A DNA stretch of 64,000 nt from Candidatus Accumulibacter similis. Its GTDB lineage: Bacteria > Pseudomonadota > Gammaproteobacteria > Burkholderiales > Rhodocyclaceae. Of the stretch, positions 1 through 7,601 are shown piece after piece. The DNA lies in assembly GCA_013347225.1 (NCBI GenBank), contig CP054595.1, positions 1,426,001 to 1,490,000 on the forward strand, read 5' to 3'. Numbering within the stretch: position 1 is the first letter of the stretch; each line of letters opens with the position of its first letter. The notes below the pieces were generated by a model, which made no database searches, was not told the origin of the DNA, and saw only the letters and a program-made list of their open reading frames with translations. A program made the translations under genes and the position numbers.

Positions 1-289
1 GGATCTCGTGGCGCAGACGTCGCATGAACAGATCGCGCAGGCTGCGTGCGAGTTCGCCGCGGACACTGCAGCAGAGACAGCCCGAGTCGAGAACGACCAC
101 GTTGTCGTCCACCTTGTCGACCAGGTGATGATCGATCGCGACTTCACCGAATTCGTTGATCAACACGGCCGCATCGGCCATTGCGGGTTGTCGCAGGAGA
201 TGGTTGAGGAGTGTGGTCTTGCCGGCACCCAGGAAGCCGGTCAGGATCGTCACCGGGATCGCCCGCTCCGGCGAAAGTGCGGCGGTCAC
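1..289 (-). CDS. COG0523 (CobW/G3E) GTPase, metallochaperone type, C-terminus outside window
   Basis: N-terminal 96 residues of a G3E-family P-loop GTPase, cut by the window edge. The Walker A motif GFLGAGKTT is at residues 18-26 and the family metal-binding motif GCLCC at about 70-74. COG0523 proteins hydrolyse GTP to load or traffic zinc, cobalt or nickel. The start is inferred as the GTG at 289, which overlaps the TGA of the upstream Fur-family gene (GTGA overlap), so the two are probably one operon and translationally coupled. Pairing with a Zur-like regulator suggests a zinc-starvation chaperone (ZagA/ZigA type) rather than cobalamin synthesis; that assignment is inference from context. 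Confidence 0.88.
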   Translation of the reverse strand, partial: MTAALSPERAIPVTILTGFLGAGKTTLLNHLLRQPAMADAAVLINEFGEVAIDHHLVDKVDDNVVVLDSGCLCCSVRGELARSLRDLFMRRLRHEI

Positions 290-741
290 TGCGCTTTGCC
301 GGTGCACTGCGCGCAGCGTCCGCGCAGATCGAGTTCGATACGCGACAGCGAGAAGCCTTCCGGCAGGCTTGGTGCTGCGGGTGGAGCGGCGTCGAGGCAG
401 AAGACGCGGCCACAAGCGTCACAACGGAAGTGGGTATGCGCAGCGTGTTCGCTGCTGCTGGCGGCGGAAAAGCGGAACGTGCGCTGCGTATCGGTATTCC
501 TGTGCGCCAGACCGCTTGCAACCAGCCAGTCGAGGACGCGATAGAGGGTGACGCGATCGAGGGCCAGGTCACCGAGCGCCTGTTCGATCTCGTGGTGGGT
601 CAGTGCGGTTGGTGCCGATCGCAACAGGCGGAGGACGCGAACGCGCGCCGGCGTGGCGCGCGCGCCGGTCCGGCGAATCAGGAGTGCCGCGCCCTCGGCG
701 TCGGTCGGCTGTTCGCCACTCCGGTTGGCAGCAGGCTTCAT
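286..741 (-). CDS. zur: Fur-family transcriptional regulator, probably zinc uptake regulator Zur
   Basis: 151-residue Fur-superfamily protein: winged helix at about residues 25-90 (with LDRVTLYRVLDWLVASG), then a dimerisation domain with a His-rich stretch (EHAAHTHF) and two CxxC pairs at 107/110 and 143/146 that form the structural zinc site. Zur represses zinc import and zinc-sparing genes when Zn is replete. The downstream overlapping gene is a COG0523 GTPase, a typical Zur-regulon member, which favours Zur over Fur or PerR. ATG 741 is preferred to the GTG two codons earlier; neither has a clear ribosome site. A 19-bp perfect palindrome lies 20 bp upstream. Confidence 0.82.
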   Translation of the reverse strand: MKPAANRSGEQPTDAEGAALLIRRTGARATPARVRVLRLLRSAPTALTHHEIEQALGDLALDRVTLYRVLDWLVASGLAHRNTDTQRTFRFSAASSSEHAAHTHFRCDACGRVFCLDAAPPAAPSLPEGFSLSRIELDLRGRCAQCTGKAQ

Positions 742-1133
742 GGTCACGAATTAGAACACAGCGGCGGATCACCTGCAACTCTGTTGCAGGTGATCCGCCG
801 CCCGCTGCGGTTGGGTGTAAGTTTCAGTCCTCTTCGGCGACGAATCGGTGTTCGAAGGGTTGCGAAAAGCGTGCTGTGGAGCTGCGGCAGGTTCATGCAG
901 GCGGCCATCGCCGTGGCGCATGTCCTCATTCGACCGGTTGCAGGAGGCGGAAACTGTCGGCGCGCTTTCATTGTCCGATAACTACGGCTGCCCACGCGCG
1001 TGGTTCGGCAAGGTGGGCAGCGGATTTCCCTGCTGCTCGCGGGCTGATCGACGCGCTTGCTGATCGCGCGCGACGGCGCCTCCGTGCGGGGGGTGCCGCT
1101 GCGGTCAGCAGATTGGTCCTGTTGGAGAGAATC
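742..1133. other. intergenic region between zur and msrB
   Basis: Divergent spacer of about 390 bases. Apart from the palindrome at 761-801 I see no gene; open frames crossing it have no recognisable protein similarity and no ribosome site. Promoters for zur (leftward) and msrB (rightward) should lie here, but I could not pick convincing boxes. Confidence 0.5.
761..801. repeat. 19-bp perfect inverted repeat upstream of zur
   Basis: Bases 761-779 are exactly the reverse complement of 783-801, with a 3-base loop (TCT). The arms are GC-rich outside and carry GATCACCTGCAAC / GTTGCAGGTGATC inside. It sits 20 bp upstream of the zur start. No T-run follows on either strand within a few bases, so it is not a standard intrinsic terminator. 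It could be an operator (Fur-family proteins bind palindromes), an RNA hairpin in the leader, or a dispersed palindromic repeat. Confidence 0.85.
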
Positions 1134-1640
1134 ATGAATCGTTGTCAGACACTGAAATGGTTGAGCCGCATGCCGATCGGCATCGTCCCAGCGGGAACCG
1201 CGGGCCCGAACTCGACCACCGATGGCGGTAGGCTCGAGAAGTCGCAAGCCGAGTGGGCCACGCTGTTGTCGCTTGCCGCCTATCGTGTCCTCTTCGAAGA
1301 GGACACCGAACGCGCCGGGACGAGTCCTTTGAACGACGAGAAGCGCGATGGCACCTTCGTTTGTGCGGCCTGTCATCTGCCGCTCTTCGACAGCTCGGCG
1401 AAGTACGAGAGCGGCACCGGTTGGCCCAGCTTCTGGAAGCCTCTGGCCGGGGCTATCGCCACCCGCACCGACTTCAGGTTGATCTACCCGCGCACCGAAT
1501 ATCACTGCAGCCGCTGCGGCGGGCATCATGGGCACGTTTTCGGCGATGGTCCGAAGCCCACCGGCAAGCGCTACTGCAACAACGGTGTTGCGCTGCGCTT
1601 CGTGCCGCGCGCCGAGCCACTGCCCGAACTGCGCACATGA
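1134..1640 (+). CDS. msrB: peptide-methionine (R)-S-oxide reductase MsrB, probably exported
   Basis: 168 residues. Reduces methionine-R-sulfoxide in proteins. Two zinc CxxC pairs (77/80 and 125/128), the fold signature GTGWPSFW at 95-101, and the catalytic-cysteine motif RYCNNG with Cys148. ATG 1134 follows GGAGAG at good spacing and gives an N-terminal extension of about 35 residues before the domain. That extension (MNRCQTLKWLSRMPIGIV...) looks like a Tat leader whose second arginine is cysteine, so export route is uncertain. The stop overlaps the msrA start (ATGA), so the two R/S-specific reductases are co-translated. Confidence 0.93.
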   Translation: MNRCQTLKWLSRMPIGIVPAGTAGPNSTTDGGRLEKSQAEWATLLSLAAYRVLFEEDTERAGTSPLNDEKRDGTFVCAACHLPLFDSSAKYESGTGWPSFWKPLAGAIATRTDFRLIYPRTEYHCSRCGGHHGHVFGDGPKPTGKRYCNNGVALRFVPRAEPLPELRT

Positions 1641-2242
1641 GGCATGCTTTCCTCCTTGCGCTGTTGTTTGTCGTCGCCACTCCGGTTGGCGCTGCCGATA
1701 CGGCTGTCGGCAAGCCAGGCGAAGTACGCACGGCGATCTTCGCGGGTGGCTGCTTCTGGTGCATCGAGGCGGACTTCGAAAAGTTGCCGGGAGTCGTCGC
1801 CGTCGAGTCGGGCTACACCGCCGGGCGAACGCTCAACCCGACCTACGAGCAGGTGAGTTCGGGAAGCACCGGTCACACCGAGGCGGTGCGCGTCAGCTAC
1901 GACGCGCGGCGGATCAGCTACGTGCAACTCCTCGACTTCTTCTGGCGCCACATCGACCCGACCGTCAGGAACCGGCAGTTCTGCGACGTCGGCTCGCAGT
2001 ATCGCAGCGGCATCTACTGGCAGGACGACTTCGAACGGAAGGCTGCCCATGGCAGTCGCGACGCCCTGTTGGCCAGTGGCAAGCTGCCGCGAATAGAAAC
2101 CGAGATTGCCGCCGCCTCCGTATTCTATCCGGCCGAGGAATACCATCAGGACTACTACCGGAAGAATGCCGTGCGCTACTCGTACTATCGGCTTTCCTGT
2201 GGCCGCGATGCCCGGATCAGGCAAATCTGGGGCGATGGCTGA
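1637..2242 (+). CDS. msrA: peptide-methionine (S)-S-oxide reductase MsrA, periplasmic
   Basis: 201 residues with a clear Sec signal peptide (hydrophobic residues 4-19, cleavage near AA-D at 20). The catalytic motif GGCFWC places the nucleophile at Cys39, with Cys42 in the same motif. Conserved SGYTAG and the GHTEAV segment are present. Reduces methionine-S-sulfoxide and complements MsrB encoded immediately upstream with a 4-base overlap. The signal peptide places the pair's activity in the envelope, a functional parallel to MsrPQ or PilB-type systems. Confidence 0.95.
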   Translation: MRHAFLLALLFVVATPVGAADTAVGKPGEVRTAIFAGGCFWCIEADFEKLPGVVAVESGYTAGRTLNPTYEQVSSGSTGHTEAVRVSYDARRISYVQLLDFFWRHIDPTVRNRQFCDVGSQYRSGIYWQDDFERKAAHGSRDALLASGKLPRIETEIAAASVFYPAEEYHQDYYRKNAVRYSYYRLSCGRDARIRQIWGDG

Positions 2243-2380
2243 GCGCTGACGACCGGCTGCGACGGCGCACCGCGAGCCGCGCCCAGAGCCGCCGCCGCCC
2301 CCTCCTGGCAGGCCCATCGCTGGCACCGCCCGCTCGCGGACAGCGTCCTCGCCGGTTCGCGGGCATGACTGCACCAGTCA

Positions 2381-3571
2381 TCAGTCTGCCTGACAGAGAA
2401 GGCCCTTGAGATATTCGCCTTCGCTGAAGTGCAATCCCACCGGGTGATCGGCGGGTGCCGTCAGTCGGCGCAGGATGCGTGCTTCGCGACCAGCGGTGAT
2501 CGCCGCATCGGCGACGATCTCCTGAAAGTGCTCGCGACTGATCCCACCCGAGCACGAGTAGCTCATCAGCAGGCCGCCCGGGCGCAGCAGACGGAAGCCG
2601 AAGACGTTGATGTCGCGGTAGGCGCGCGCGGCGCGCTCCGCATGCGCTGCCGAAGGGGCGAACTTCGGTGGATCGAGGATGATCAGGTCGAAGCGTTCGC
2701 CGTTTGCCTTCAGCCGCCGCAGTTCGTTGAAGACGTCGGCCTCGCGCCACTCGGCACGGCTCGCATCGAGTTGCCGGTTGAGTGCGAGGTTTTCGGTGGC
2801 CGTCGCCAGTGCCGGTGCGGAAGAGTCGATCGACAGCACCTCGCTGGCGCCGCCGGCGAGTGCCTGCAACGAGAAACCGCCGCTGTAGCAGAAACAGTTC
2901 AGCGTTCGGCGCCCGCTGGCGAGCAGGCGCGCCAAAAGGCGGTTGTCGCGCTGGTCGAGATAGAAACCGGTCTTGTGGCCGGAAACGATGTCCACCCGCA
3001 TGCGAACGCCGTTCTCGACGATGCTCAGGGGCGTCGACGGCGCCTCGCCAACGAGCCAGCCGGCGACGGGCAGCAGCCCCTCGAGGCGGCGGACGTCCGA
3101 ATCCGAGCGCTCATACATCCGCTCGCAGCCCGTTGCCCGCTGCAGCGCACGCACCAGCGCGGGTCGCCACTTGTCAGCGCCGGTGGCGGTCAACTGCAGG
3201 ACGATGGTATCGGCGTAGCGATCGGCAATGACGCCGGGCAGGCCGTCGGACTCGCCATGCAGCAGGCGCAGCCCTTCCTGTTCGCGCAACTCGGGCAGCA
3301 GCAGCCGACGTTCGACCGCCGCCTGCACGCGACGCTTGAAGAAGGCGTCATCGACGACCTCCTGCGTGTCGAAGGTCCACACGCGGGCCCGGATCTTCGA
3401 TTCGGGGCTCCACGCTGCCTTGGCCAGCGGCCGCCCGTTGGCGGCGACGACCTCGACCGTATCGCCGGCACGGGCGCGACCGTCGAGTCGGTCGACAGCG
3501 GCAGCAAAGATCCACGGATGATGGCGGGCAAGCTGGCGATCCTTGCCCGGCAGGAGAACGAGTTGAGCCAT
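2381..3571 (-). CDS. rlmI: 23S rRNA (cytosine(1962)-C(5))-methyltransferase RlmI-like
   Basis: 396 residues, the usual RlmI length. N-terminal PUA domain (about residues 1-75, GKDRQLARHHPWIFAAAV), then a class I SAM-dependent methyltransferase: SAM-binding FCYSGGFSLQALAGG, and the later LDPPKFAPS and YSCSGG motifs seen in m5C methyltransferases. Modifies C1962 of 23S rRNA in E. coli. It stands alone, convergent with msrA; the short spacer holds a small hairpin (2365-2381) just past its stop without a T-run. Confidence 0.9.
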   Translation of the reverse strand: MAQLVLLPGKDRQLARHHPWIFAAAVDRLDGRARAGDTVEVVAANGRPLAKAAWSPESKIRARVWTFDTQEVVDDAFFKRRVQAAVERRLLLPELREQEGLRLLHGESDGLPGVIADRYADTIVLQLTATGADKWRPALVRALQRATGCERMYERSDSDVRRLEGLLPVAGWLVGEAPSTPLSIVENGVRMRVDIVSGHKTGFYLDQRDNRLLARLLASGRRTLNCFCYSGGFSLQALAGGASEVLSIDSSAPALATATENLALNRQLDASRAEWREADVFNELRRLKANGERFDLIILDPPKFAPSAAHAERAARAYRDINVFGFRLLRPGGLLMSYSCSGGISREHFQEIVADAAITAGREARILRRLTAPADHPVGLHFSEGEYLKGLLCQAD

Positions 3572-3724
3572 GCGGAAGCTGCCCGGTGCTGGTCAGTGGC
3601 GAGGCGCGCAGTCTACACCACTGCCGCGGCCGCCGACGCCCTGTTTCGCCGCCCGCCGCCAGAGCATGCGTTCGGGCAGCAGGCTTTTTGAGCCCGATCA
3701 ACGCAACGGCCCACAGGCAACGCC

Positions 3725-3730
3725 TATAAT
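3725..3730 (+). promoter_or_regulatory. candidate -10 box (TATAAT) for the 3769 exported-protein operon
   Basis: Perfect TATAAT 39 bases before the ATG at 3769. No good -35 hexamer is visible at 16-18 bp upstream, so it may be activator-dependent or fortuitous. Confidence 0.35.
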
Positions 3731-3768
3731 CGGCTCACCCTGACCACCTGCCGAGTCATTCCCGAGAC

Positions 3769-4140
3769 ATGTCGCGCACCCTGCCGCTCAGCCTGCTGAT
3801 CATTCTTGCGGGGCCGGCTGCAGCCGACGCCGACGGCGTCGCCGCAGTGCTGGCGGCGATCGGTGATCTCGGTCGACTGAATGGCCAGGCGCTGGCCTGC
3901 AGCCAGATGGGCACTGCCAGCCAGGCGAAGACGCTGATGATCCGGCATGCGCCGAGGACTCGTCGCTATGGCGAGGTGTTCGAAGAACGAACCAGCGAGG
4001 CCTTCCTTGCCCAGGGTGGCGACCTGACGGCCTGTCCGTCGGCCGCCGAGTTCAGCTCCCGGCTGGACGAACTGTCCCTGCGCCTGCAGTCACTGCTGCC
4101 GGTCGGAGAGACGGCGACGCAGACGCCTGTTACCCGATGA
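3769..4140 (+). CDS. small exported protein of unknown function upstream of a Sco protein
   Basis: 123 residues, not recognised. Hydrophobic signal peptide at residues 4-20 (LPLSLLIILAGPAAADA). The mature part has two cysteines (in ALACSQMG and LTACPS), probably disulfide-linked, and a predicted helical C-terminus. The stop overlaps the start of the Sco-type gene (ATGA), so it is probably co-translated with it. A periplasmic role connected with copper delivery or oxidase assembly is only a guess from context. Confidence 0.6.
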   Translation: MSRTLPLSLLIILAGPAAADADGVAAVLAAIGDLGRLNGQALACSQMGTASQAKTLMIRHAPRTRRYGEVFEERTSEAFLAQGGDLTACPSAAEFSSRLDELSLRLQSLLPVGETATQTPVTR

Positions 4141-4763
4141 GCCGGAGCCTCCGAATCGCGTTGTGCTTCGCGTTCGCCGTCTGCGGGCAGTCGGCGGTGG
4201 CGGATGATGTGGCGGCAGGCGCCCAGGCCGGATTGCCGGCGCGCTATCTCCTGATGGATGCCAACGGGCGGGCGGTCAGCAACGAGGATTTTCCGGGCCG
4301 CCTGCAACTGATTTCCTTCGGCTACACCTTCTGCCCGGATGTCTGTCCGACGACGCTGGCCGAGATGGCGGCGGTCCTCGCAGCGCTCGGTCCCGACGCC
4401 GATCGCCTGCAGGCGATCTTCATTACCGTCGACCCGGAGCGCGACACGGCGAGCATGCTGCGCAGCTATGTTCGCTTCTTCGATCCGCGGATCATCGGTC
4501 TCGGCGGATCGCCTGCCCTCGTCCGGCGTGCCGCCGACCACTTCGGAGTACGCTACGAACAGGTGCGTGAGCCCGGCGCGCCTGCCGATCAGTACGCCGT
4601 CGACCATTCGGTGGGGATGTTCCTGCTCGGGGCCGATGGCCGCTACCTGCGCCGCTTCGCCTACGCCATGCCGGCGGCCGAGATCGTCGGACAGATCCGC
4701 GCGGTCATGGGCGCGAGCCAGCAGCGACCGGGGCCGCAGCGCCAGTCGTCGCCGACCAGGTAG
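4137..4763 (+). CDS. SCO1/SenC-family copper chaperone (thioredoxin fold)
   Basis: 208 residues with an N-terminal signal peptide (1-22). Thioredoxin-like Sco domain: CPDVC metal/redox motif with Cys66 and Cys70, the TVDPERDT motif near 98-105, and the conserved copper-ligand histidine in YAVDHSVG at His157. Sco proteins deliver copper to the CuA site of cytochrome oxidase or reduce its cysteines. No oxidase genes are nearby; neighbours are two other small exported proteins, so the client oxidase or N2O reductase must lie elsewhere. Confidence 0.92.
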   Translation: MSRSLRIALCFAFAVCGQSAVADDVAAGAQAGLPARYLLMDANGRAVSNEDFPGRLQLISFGYTFCPDVCPTTLAEMAAVLAALGPDADRLQAIFITVDPERDTASMLRSYVRFFDPRIIGLGGSPALVRRAADHFGVRYEQVREPGAPADQYAVDHSVGMFLLGADGRYLRRFAYAMPAAEIVGQIRAVMGASQQRPGPQRQSSPTR

Positions 4764-4812
4764 GTCGGTACCCCTTTCTGCATCCGATCCCGGTTACTGG
4801 AGACTCTCCCCG

Positions 4813-5286
4813 ATGAAACGAGGACCCCTCGCCATGCTCCTTCTGCTTCCCGCATTTGCTGCGTCGGCTGGCGAGCGACTGTCCTGTCCCGATCTGGCGG
4901 CTGCCGTCCAGGTCGGCAACTGTCCCGGCGAGGCCGAACTGCGTTATACCTTCGACGGCTTCTGCAGTGACAATCGCCGCATCTACCAGCACGATGCCGC
5001 TTTGTGTGCCGACTACGAGGAGTATCGGAAAGCGAAGAACGTGGCGCAGTGGGAATCGGCGGACGGCGCCTTCAGCGCCTACGTCTCCTGCGACGCGACT
5101 CCCGCCCGCCTGCACTTGGCGCGGGCGGTGCGCATCGCGGTGTCACGGCGGGGCCAGATCAGCCGGGTGGCCTGCGACTACGGTGAGGGACTCGTCTTCG
5201 CCCACCGCTCACGGCTGCAGTGCCGCGTCGAAGGCGATGGCGACTGTCAGGACGGCCGCCGGCGGTGCGTGGCAAGCTGTGACTGA
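4813..5286 (+). CDS. cysteine-rich exported protein, unknown function
   Basis: 157 residues beginning at ATG 4813, with a signal peptide (residues 2-19, ending FAASAGE). The mature chain has ten cysteines in about 138 residues, an even count that suggests up to five disulfides. It follows the Sco gene by 49 bases on the same strand and may belong to that operon. No known family was recognised. The cysteine content suggests a periplasmic or extracellular disulfide-stabilised fold; metal binding is an alternative. Confidence 0.6.
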   Translation: MKRGPLAMLLLLPAFAASAGERLSCPDLAAAVQVGNCPGEAELRYTFDGFCSDNRRIYQHDAALCADYEEYRKAKNVAQWESADGAFSAYVSCDATPARLHLARAVRIAVSRRGQISRVACDYGEGLVFAHRSRLQCRVEGDGDCQDGRRRCVASCD

Positions 5287-5306
5287 GAGTCCGCCGGCCA
5301 GACACG

Positions 5307-5342
5307 AAAACGCGGCGCGGACCCCGGAGGGCGCGCGCCGCG
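5307..5342 (-). terminator. intrinsic terminator for the small lipoprotein-like gene
   Basis: Nine-base perfect stem (5311-5319 with 5334-5342, CGCGGCGCG) and a 14-base loop, followed on the minus strand by TTTT (AAAA at 5307-5310). Lies just past the stop of the minus-strand gene at 5364 and after the convergent gene ending at 5286. Confidence 0.6.
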
Positions 5343-5363
5343 CGTGTTGCGGTCGCCGACCAG

Positions 5364-5495
5364 TCAGCTCTTCGGCTTCGCCGGAGTGCTCATCTCGGTC
5401 TGCCCATCCTTGGCCTTCTCGGCCGAGCAGGCGACCGCAGTTGCACTCGACAGCGACAGCGCCAGGGCCATCAGGCCGGCGGCAAGTTTCCTCAT
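5364..5495 (-). CDS. small exported peptide or lipoprotein, 43 residues
   Basis: 43-residue product starting at ATG 5495, chosen because AGGAGA lies 5 bases upstream; a longer frame to 5588 lacks a comparable site. Residues 1-22 form a basic-hydrophobic signal (MRKLAAGLMALALSLS...) ending at ATAVAC, a weak lipobox. The short polar tail is Lys/Ala-rich. Function unknown. It resembles the many small lipoproteins of betaproteobacteria. A good terminator follows its stop. Confidence 0.55.
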   Translation of the reverse strand: MRKLAAGLMALALSLSSATAVACSAEKAKDGQTEMSTPAKPKS

Positions 5496-5581
5496 GAGCG
5501 TCTCCTGGTTGCTGCCGACATCGGCACACCCGCTGTAGGTCCGTCGGCGGGAAAATACAACCCCGATTGTGGCGGTGGTTC

Positions 5582-6235
5582 TCAGCACAGCTTGACGACG
5601 ATGTTGTCGAGCGCAGCGGCGGCATCGGAGACGCGGTCGGCCGCATTCGACAGGTGGCGATAGGTCTCGCGCCGCTTGAACATGTGCAGGTAGTCGTCGC
5701 CCTGGAATAGTTCGGCGATCGCGCGACGATAGGCTTTCTCGACGGTGCGCTCTGCCTTGCGCGCCGCCGCCGCATCGCCACCGGCGGCTGCCGGATCGGT
5801 TCCGAGACGGCCAAATCCGCGTGCCAGGGCTTCGGCACCCTCGCGCAGGTGCATCGCCATTTCCAGGCTGTGCTTGTCGGGCGTCAGTCCAAGGACATCC
5901 ATCTCGACCACCGTCGACTTGCAGTAATTGACGATGTCGTCGAGCGTCATGATCGCGGCGTGGATGTCCTCGCGGTCGATCGGCGTCGAGAAGGCCTCGT
6001 TGAGAACGCCGAGGTTGCTCGCCTTGACCCGGTCTGCCTCGTGCTCGTCGGCCCGGACGCGCTGGCTGACCGCCACGTCACCGGTCTCCATGAACTCGAC
6101 GAGCAGGCGGGTGGTCTCGGCGGCGTTGGTGCTCTGTTCGCCGAGCATGCCGAAGAAGTCGGCGACGGTCGGGAAGACGCGTTCGTAGAGCCGGCGAAAG
6201 ATCGGCTTGTTGGCTTCGCTTGGGTTGGTATCCAT
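5582..6235 (-). CDS. DUF47 / PhoU-like phosphate transport regulator
   Basis: 217 residues from ATG 6235; this start has GAGGAG at 9 bases, whereas the ATG at 6244 directly abuts it. All-helical DUF47 (TIGR00153/PhoU-like) protein with characteristic segments (DEHEADRVK, DIVNYCKSTVVEMDVLG, LSNAADRVSDAAAALDNIVVK). Such proteins are encoded next to PiT permeases and are thought to modulate transport or polyphosphate metabolism. Starts 22 bases after the restored end of the upstream pit gene, so the two form an operon. Confidence 0.9.
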   Translation of the reverse strand: MDTNPSEANKPIFRRLYERVFPTVADFFGMLGEQSTNAAETTRLLVEFMETGDVAVSQRVRADEHEADRVKASNLGVLNEAFSTPIDREDIHAAIMTLDDIVNYCKSTVVEMDVLGLTPDKHSLEMAMHLREGAEALARGFGRLGTDPAAAGGDAAAARKAERTVEKAYRRAIAELFQGDDYLHMFKRRETYRHLSNAADRVSDAAAALDNIVVKLC

Positions 6236-6257
6236 GGTTCTCATCTCCTCAGGTGGT

Positions 6258-6329
6258 TTAGCCGACGATGATCTTGGCTATTGCGTAAATGACGATGGCG
6301 GTGATTGCCGATGCGGGAATCGTGTACAA
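6258..6329 (-). pseudogene. pit: detached C-terminal codons of pit after the premature TGA
   Basis: In frame with pit: 23 sense codons and a TAA, encoding one hydrophobic helix with the IPAS motif that normally ends PiT permeases. It has no start codon or ribosome site of its own, and the PhoU-like gene begins 22 bases later. It would be expressed only by TGA readthrough or if the TGA is a sequencing or assembly error. Confidence 0.75.
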
Positions 6330-7295
6330 TCAGGTCTTGCCGATGTCCTTGGCCTTCTTCCAGCGCACCGCGCGCGGCCGCTCGGAATAGCCGATGCCCA
6401 TGATCGAGGTGGCGACGACGTGCGTCGTCGACACCGGCGCGCCGGCGTACGATGCGGAGAGGATCAGCAGCGCCGAGGTGAGCTGCGAGTCGAAGGCGTG
6501 CAGCGGGCGAACGCGGTAGATGGCGAAGCCGAGCGTACGGACGATCCGCCAGCCGCCGGACAGGATGCCGAGGGTGATGGCGATGGCGCAGGCGAGCATG
6601 ACCCAGAACGGTACCTCGAACTTCGGGATGAAGCCGCCGAGCACCAGCACCAGGGTCAGCATGCCCATGCTCTTCTGCGCGTCGTTGGCGCCGTGCGAGA
6701 AGGCGAGGCCGGCGGCGGTGACGAACTGCATCTTGCGCAGCTTGTCGTTGGCCGTCGGCTTGGCGCCCGCGAGCAGGCGTCGCCCTGCGCGATGGATCAG
6801 GAAGCCGACCCAGAAACCGAGGACAGGCGAGACAAAGAGCGACACCAGCACCTTCATCACGCCGAGCAGCTTGCCTTCCTGCATCAGTGGCGTCCAGCCC
6901 CAGATGACGAATTGTGATCCGGCTGCGGCGACGACGGCACCGGCAACACCGCCGACGAGCGCGTGCGACGAAGAGGAAGGGATGCCGAGCCACCAGGTCG
7001 CGAGGTTCCAGACGATCGCCCCGAGCAGGCCGCAGAACAGGATCAGGATCGCCGTCTGCTTGTCGAGCGTCGACAGGTCGACGAACTTGCCGATCGTGTT
7101 GGCGACGGCGGTGCCGCCGAGCAACGGACCCATGAACTCGAAGAAGCCGACGATGCAGACCGCCTGGATCGGCGTCATCGCGCGCGAGGCGATCACCGTG
7201 GCAACGATGTTTGCCGCGTCGTGGAAACCGTTGGTGTAATCGAAGAACAGCACGATCACCACCGTCGCCACCGCCAGCCAGTAGATTGTTTCCAT
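6330..7295 (-). CDS. pit: PiT-family inorganic phosphate transporter, truncated by an in-frame TGA
   Basis: 321 residues as read; multi-spanning PiT permease with the family duplication (FDYTNGFHDAANIVAT near the N-terminus, FSHGANDAQKSMGMLTL in the middle, GAPVSTTHVV towards the end). Low-affinity, proton-coupled metal-phosphate uptake in the inner membrane. SD GGAGGGG precedes ATG 7295. The frame stops at TGA 6330-6332, but the same frame continues for 23 codons encoding a hydrophobic segment (LYTIPASAITAIVIYAIAKI...) to TAA at 6258-6260. TGA stands where Trp (TGG) is expected, so the last transmembrane helix is lost unless the base is wrong or read through. Confidence 0.9.
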   Translation of the reverse strand: METIYWLAVATVVIVLFFDYTNGFHDAANIVATVIASRAMTPIQAVCIVGFFEFMGPLLGGTAVANTIGKFVDLSTLDKQTAILILFCGLLGAIVWNLATWWLGIPSSSSHALVGGVAGAVVAAAGSQFVIWGWTPLMQEGKLLGVMKVLVSLFVSPVLGFWVGFLIHRAGRRLLAGAKPTANDKLRKMQFVTAAGLAFSHGANDAQKSMGMLTLVLVLGGFIPKFEVPFWVMLACAIAITLGILSGGWRIVRTLGFAIYRVRPLHAFDSQLTSALLILSASYAGAPVSTTHVVATSIMGIGYSERPRAVRWKKAKDIGKT

Positions 7296-7601
7296 ACCCC
7301 TCCTTCCTGTGAAAGCCGGCCCGCAGGGTCCGCTTCATGTAAAAAGTTCGCGGATTATGCACGAAATCTCGAGACTGTCCACGTTTCTCAGTGACTGACC
7401 GCGATTCTGTAGTGTCGCAATGGGTAAATCATGCGTTCTCGCACCGGCTCCGCGGTCGCCGTCGATCTGGTAGCATTCAGTCTTTCAGGCGCTCCTGGGC
7501 AACTGGTCCTGCCTGCGCCATTGCCGCGCGAGCGCCGGGTTGACGTCTCGAGAGCACTGATTTGATGGAACATTCATTCGGCGTGTGGAAGGGGTTCGGG
7601 C
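7296..7601. other. divergent intergenic region, pit / ypfJ
   Basis: About 300 bases between divergently transcribed genes. It includes a locally AT-richer part at 7330-7440 and a TTGACG at about 7538 that could be a -35 for the rightward gene, but without a good -10. No Pho-box direct repeat was recognised. No gene seen. Confidence 0.4.

Noticed and set aside
603..1640. 345-residue frame extending MsrB upstream
   Set aside because: The first 177 codons are Arg/Ala-rich with no similarity; ATG 1134 has the ribosome site and a sensible leader.
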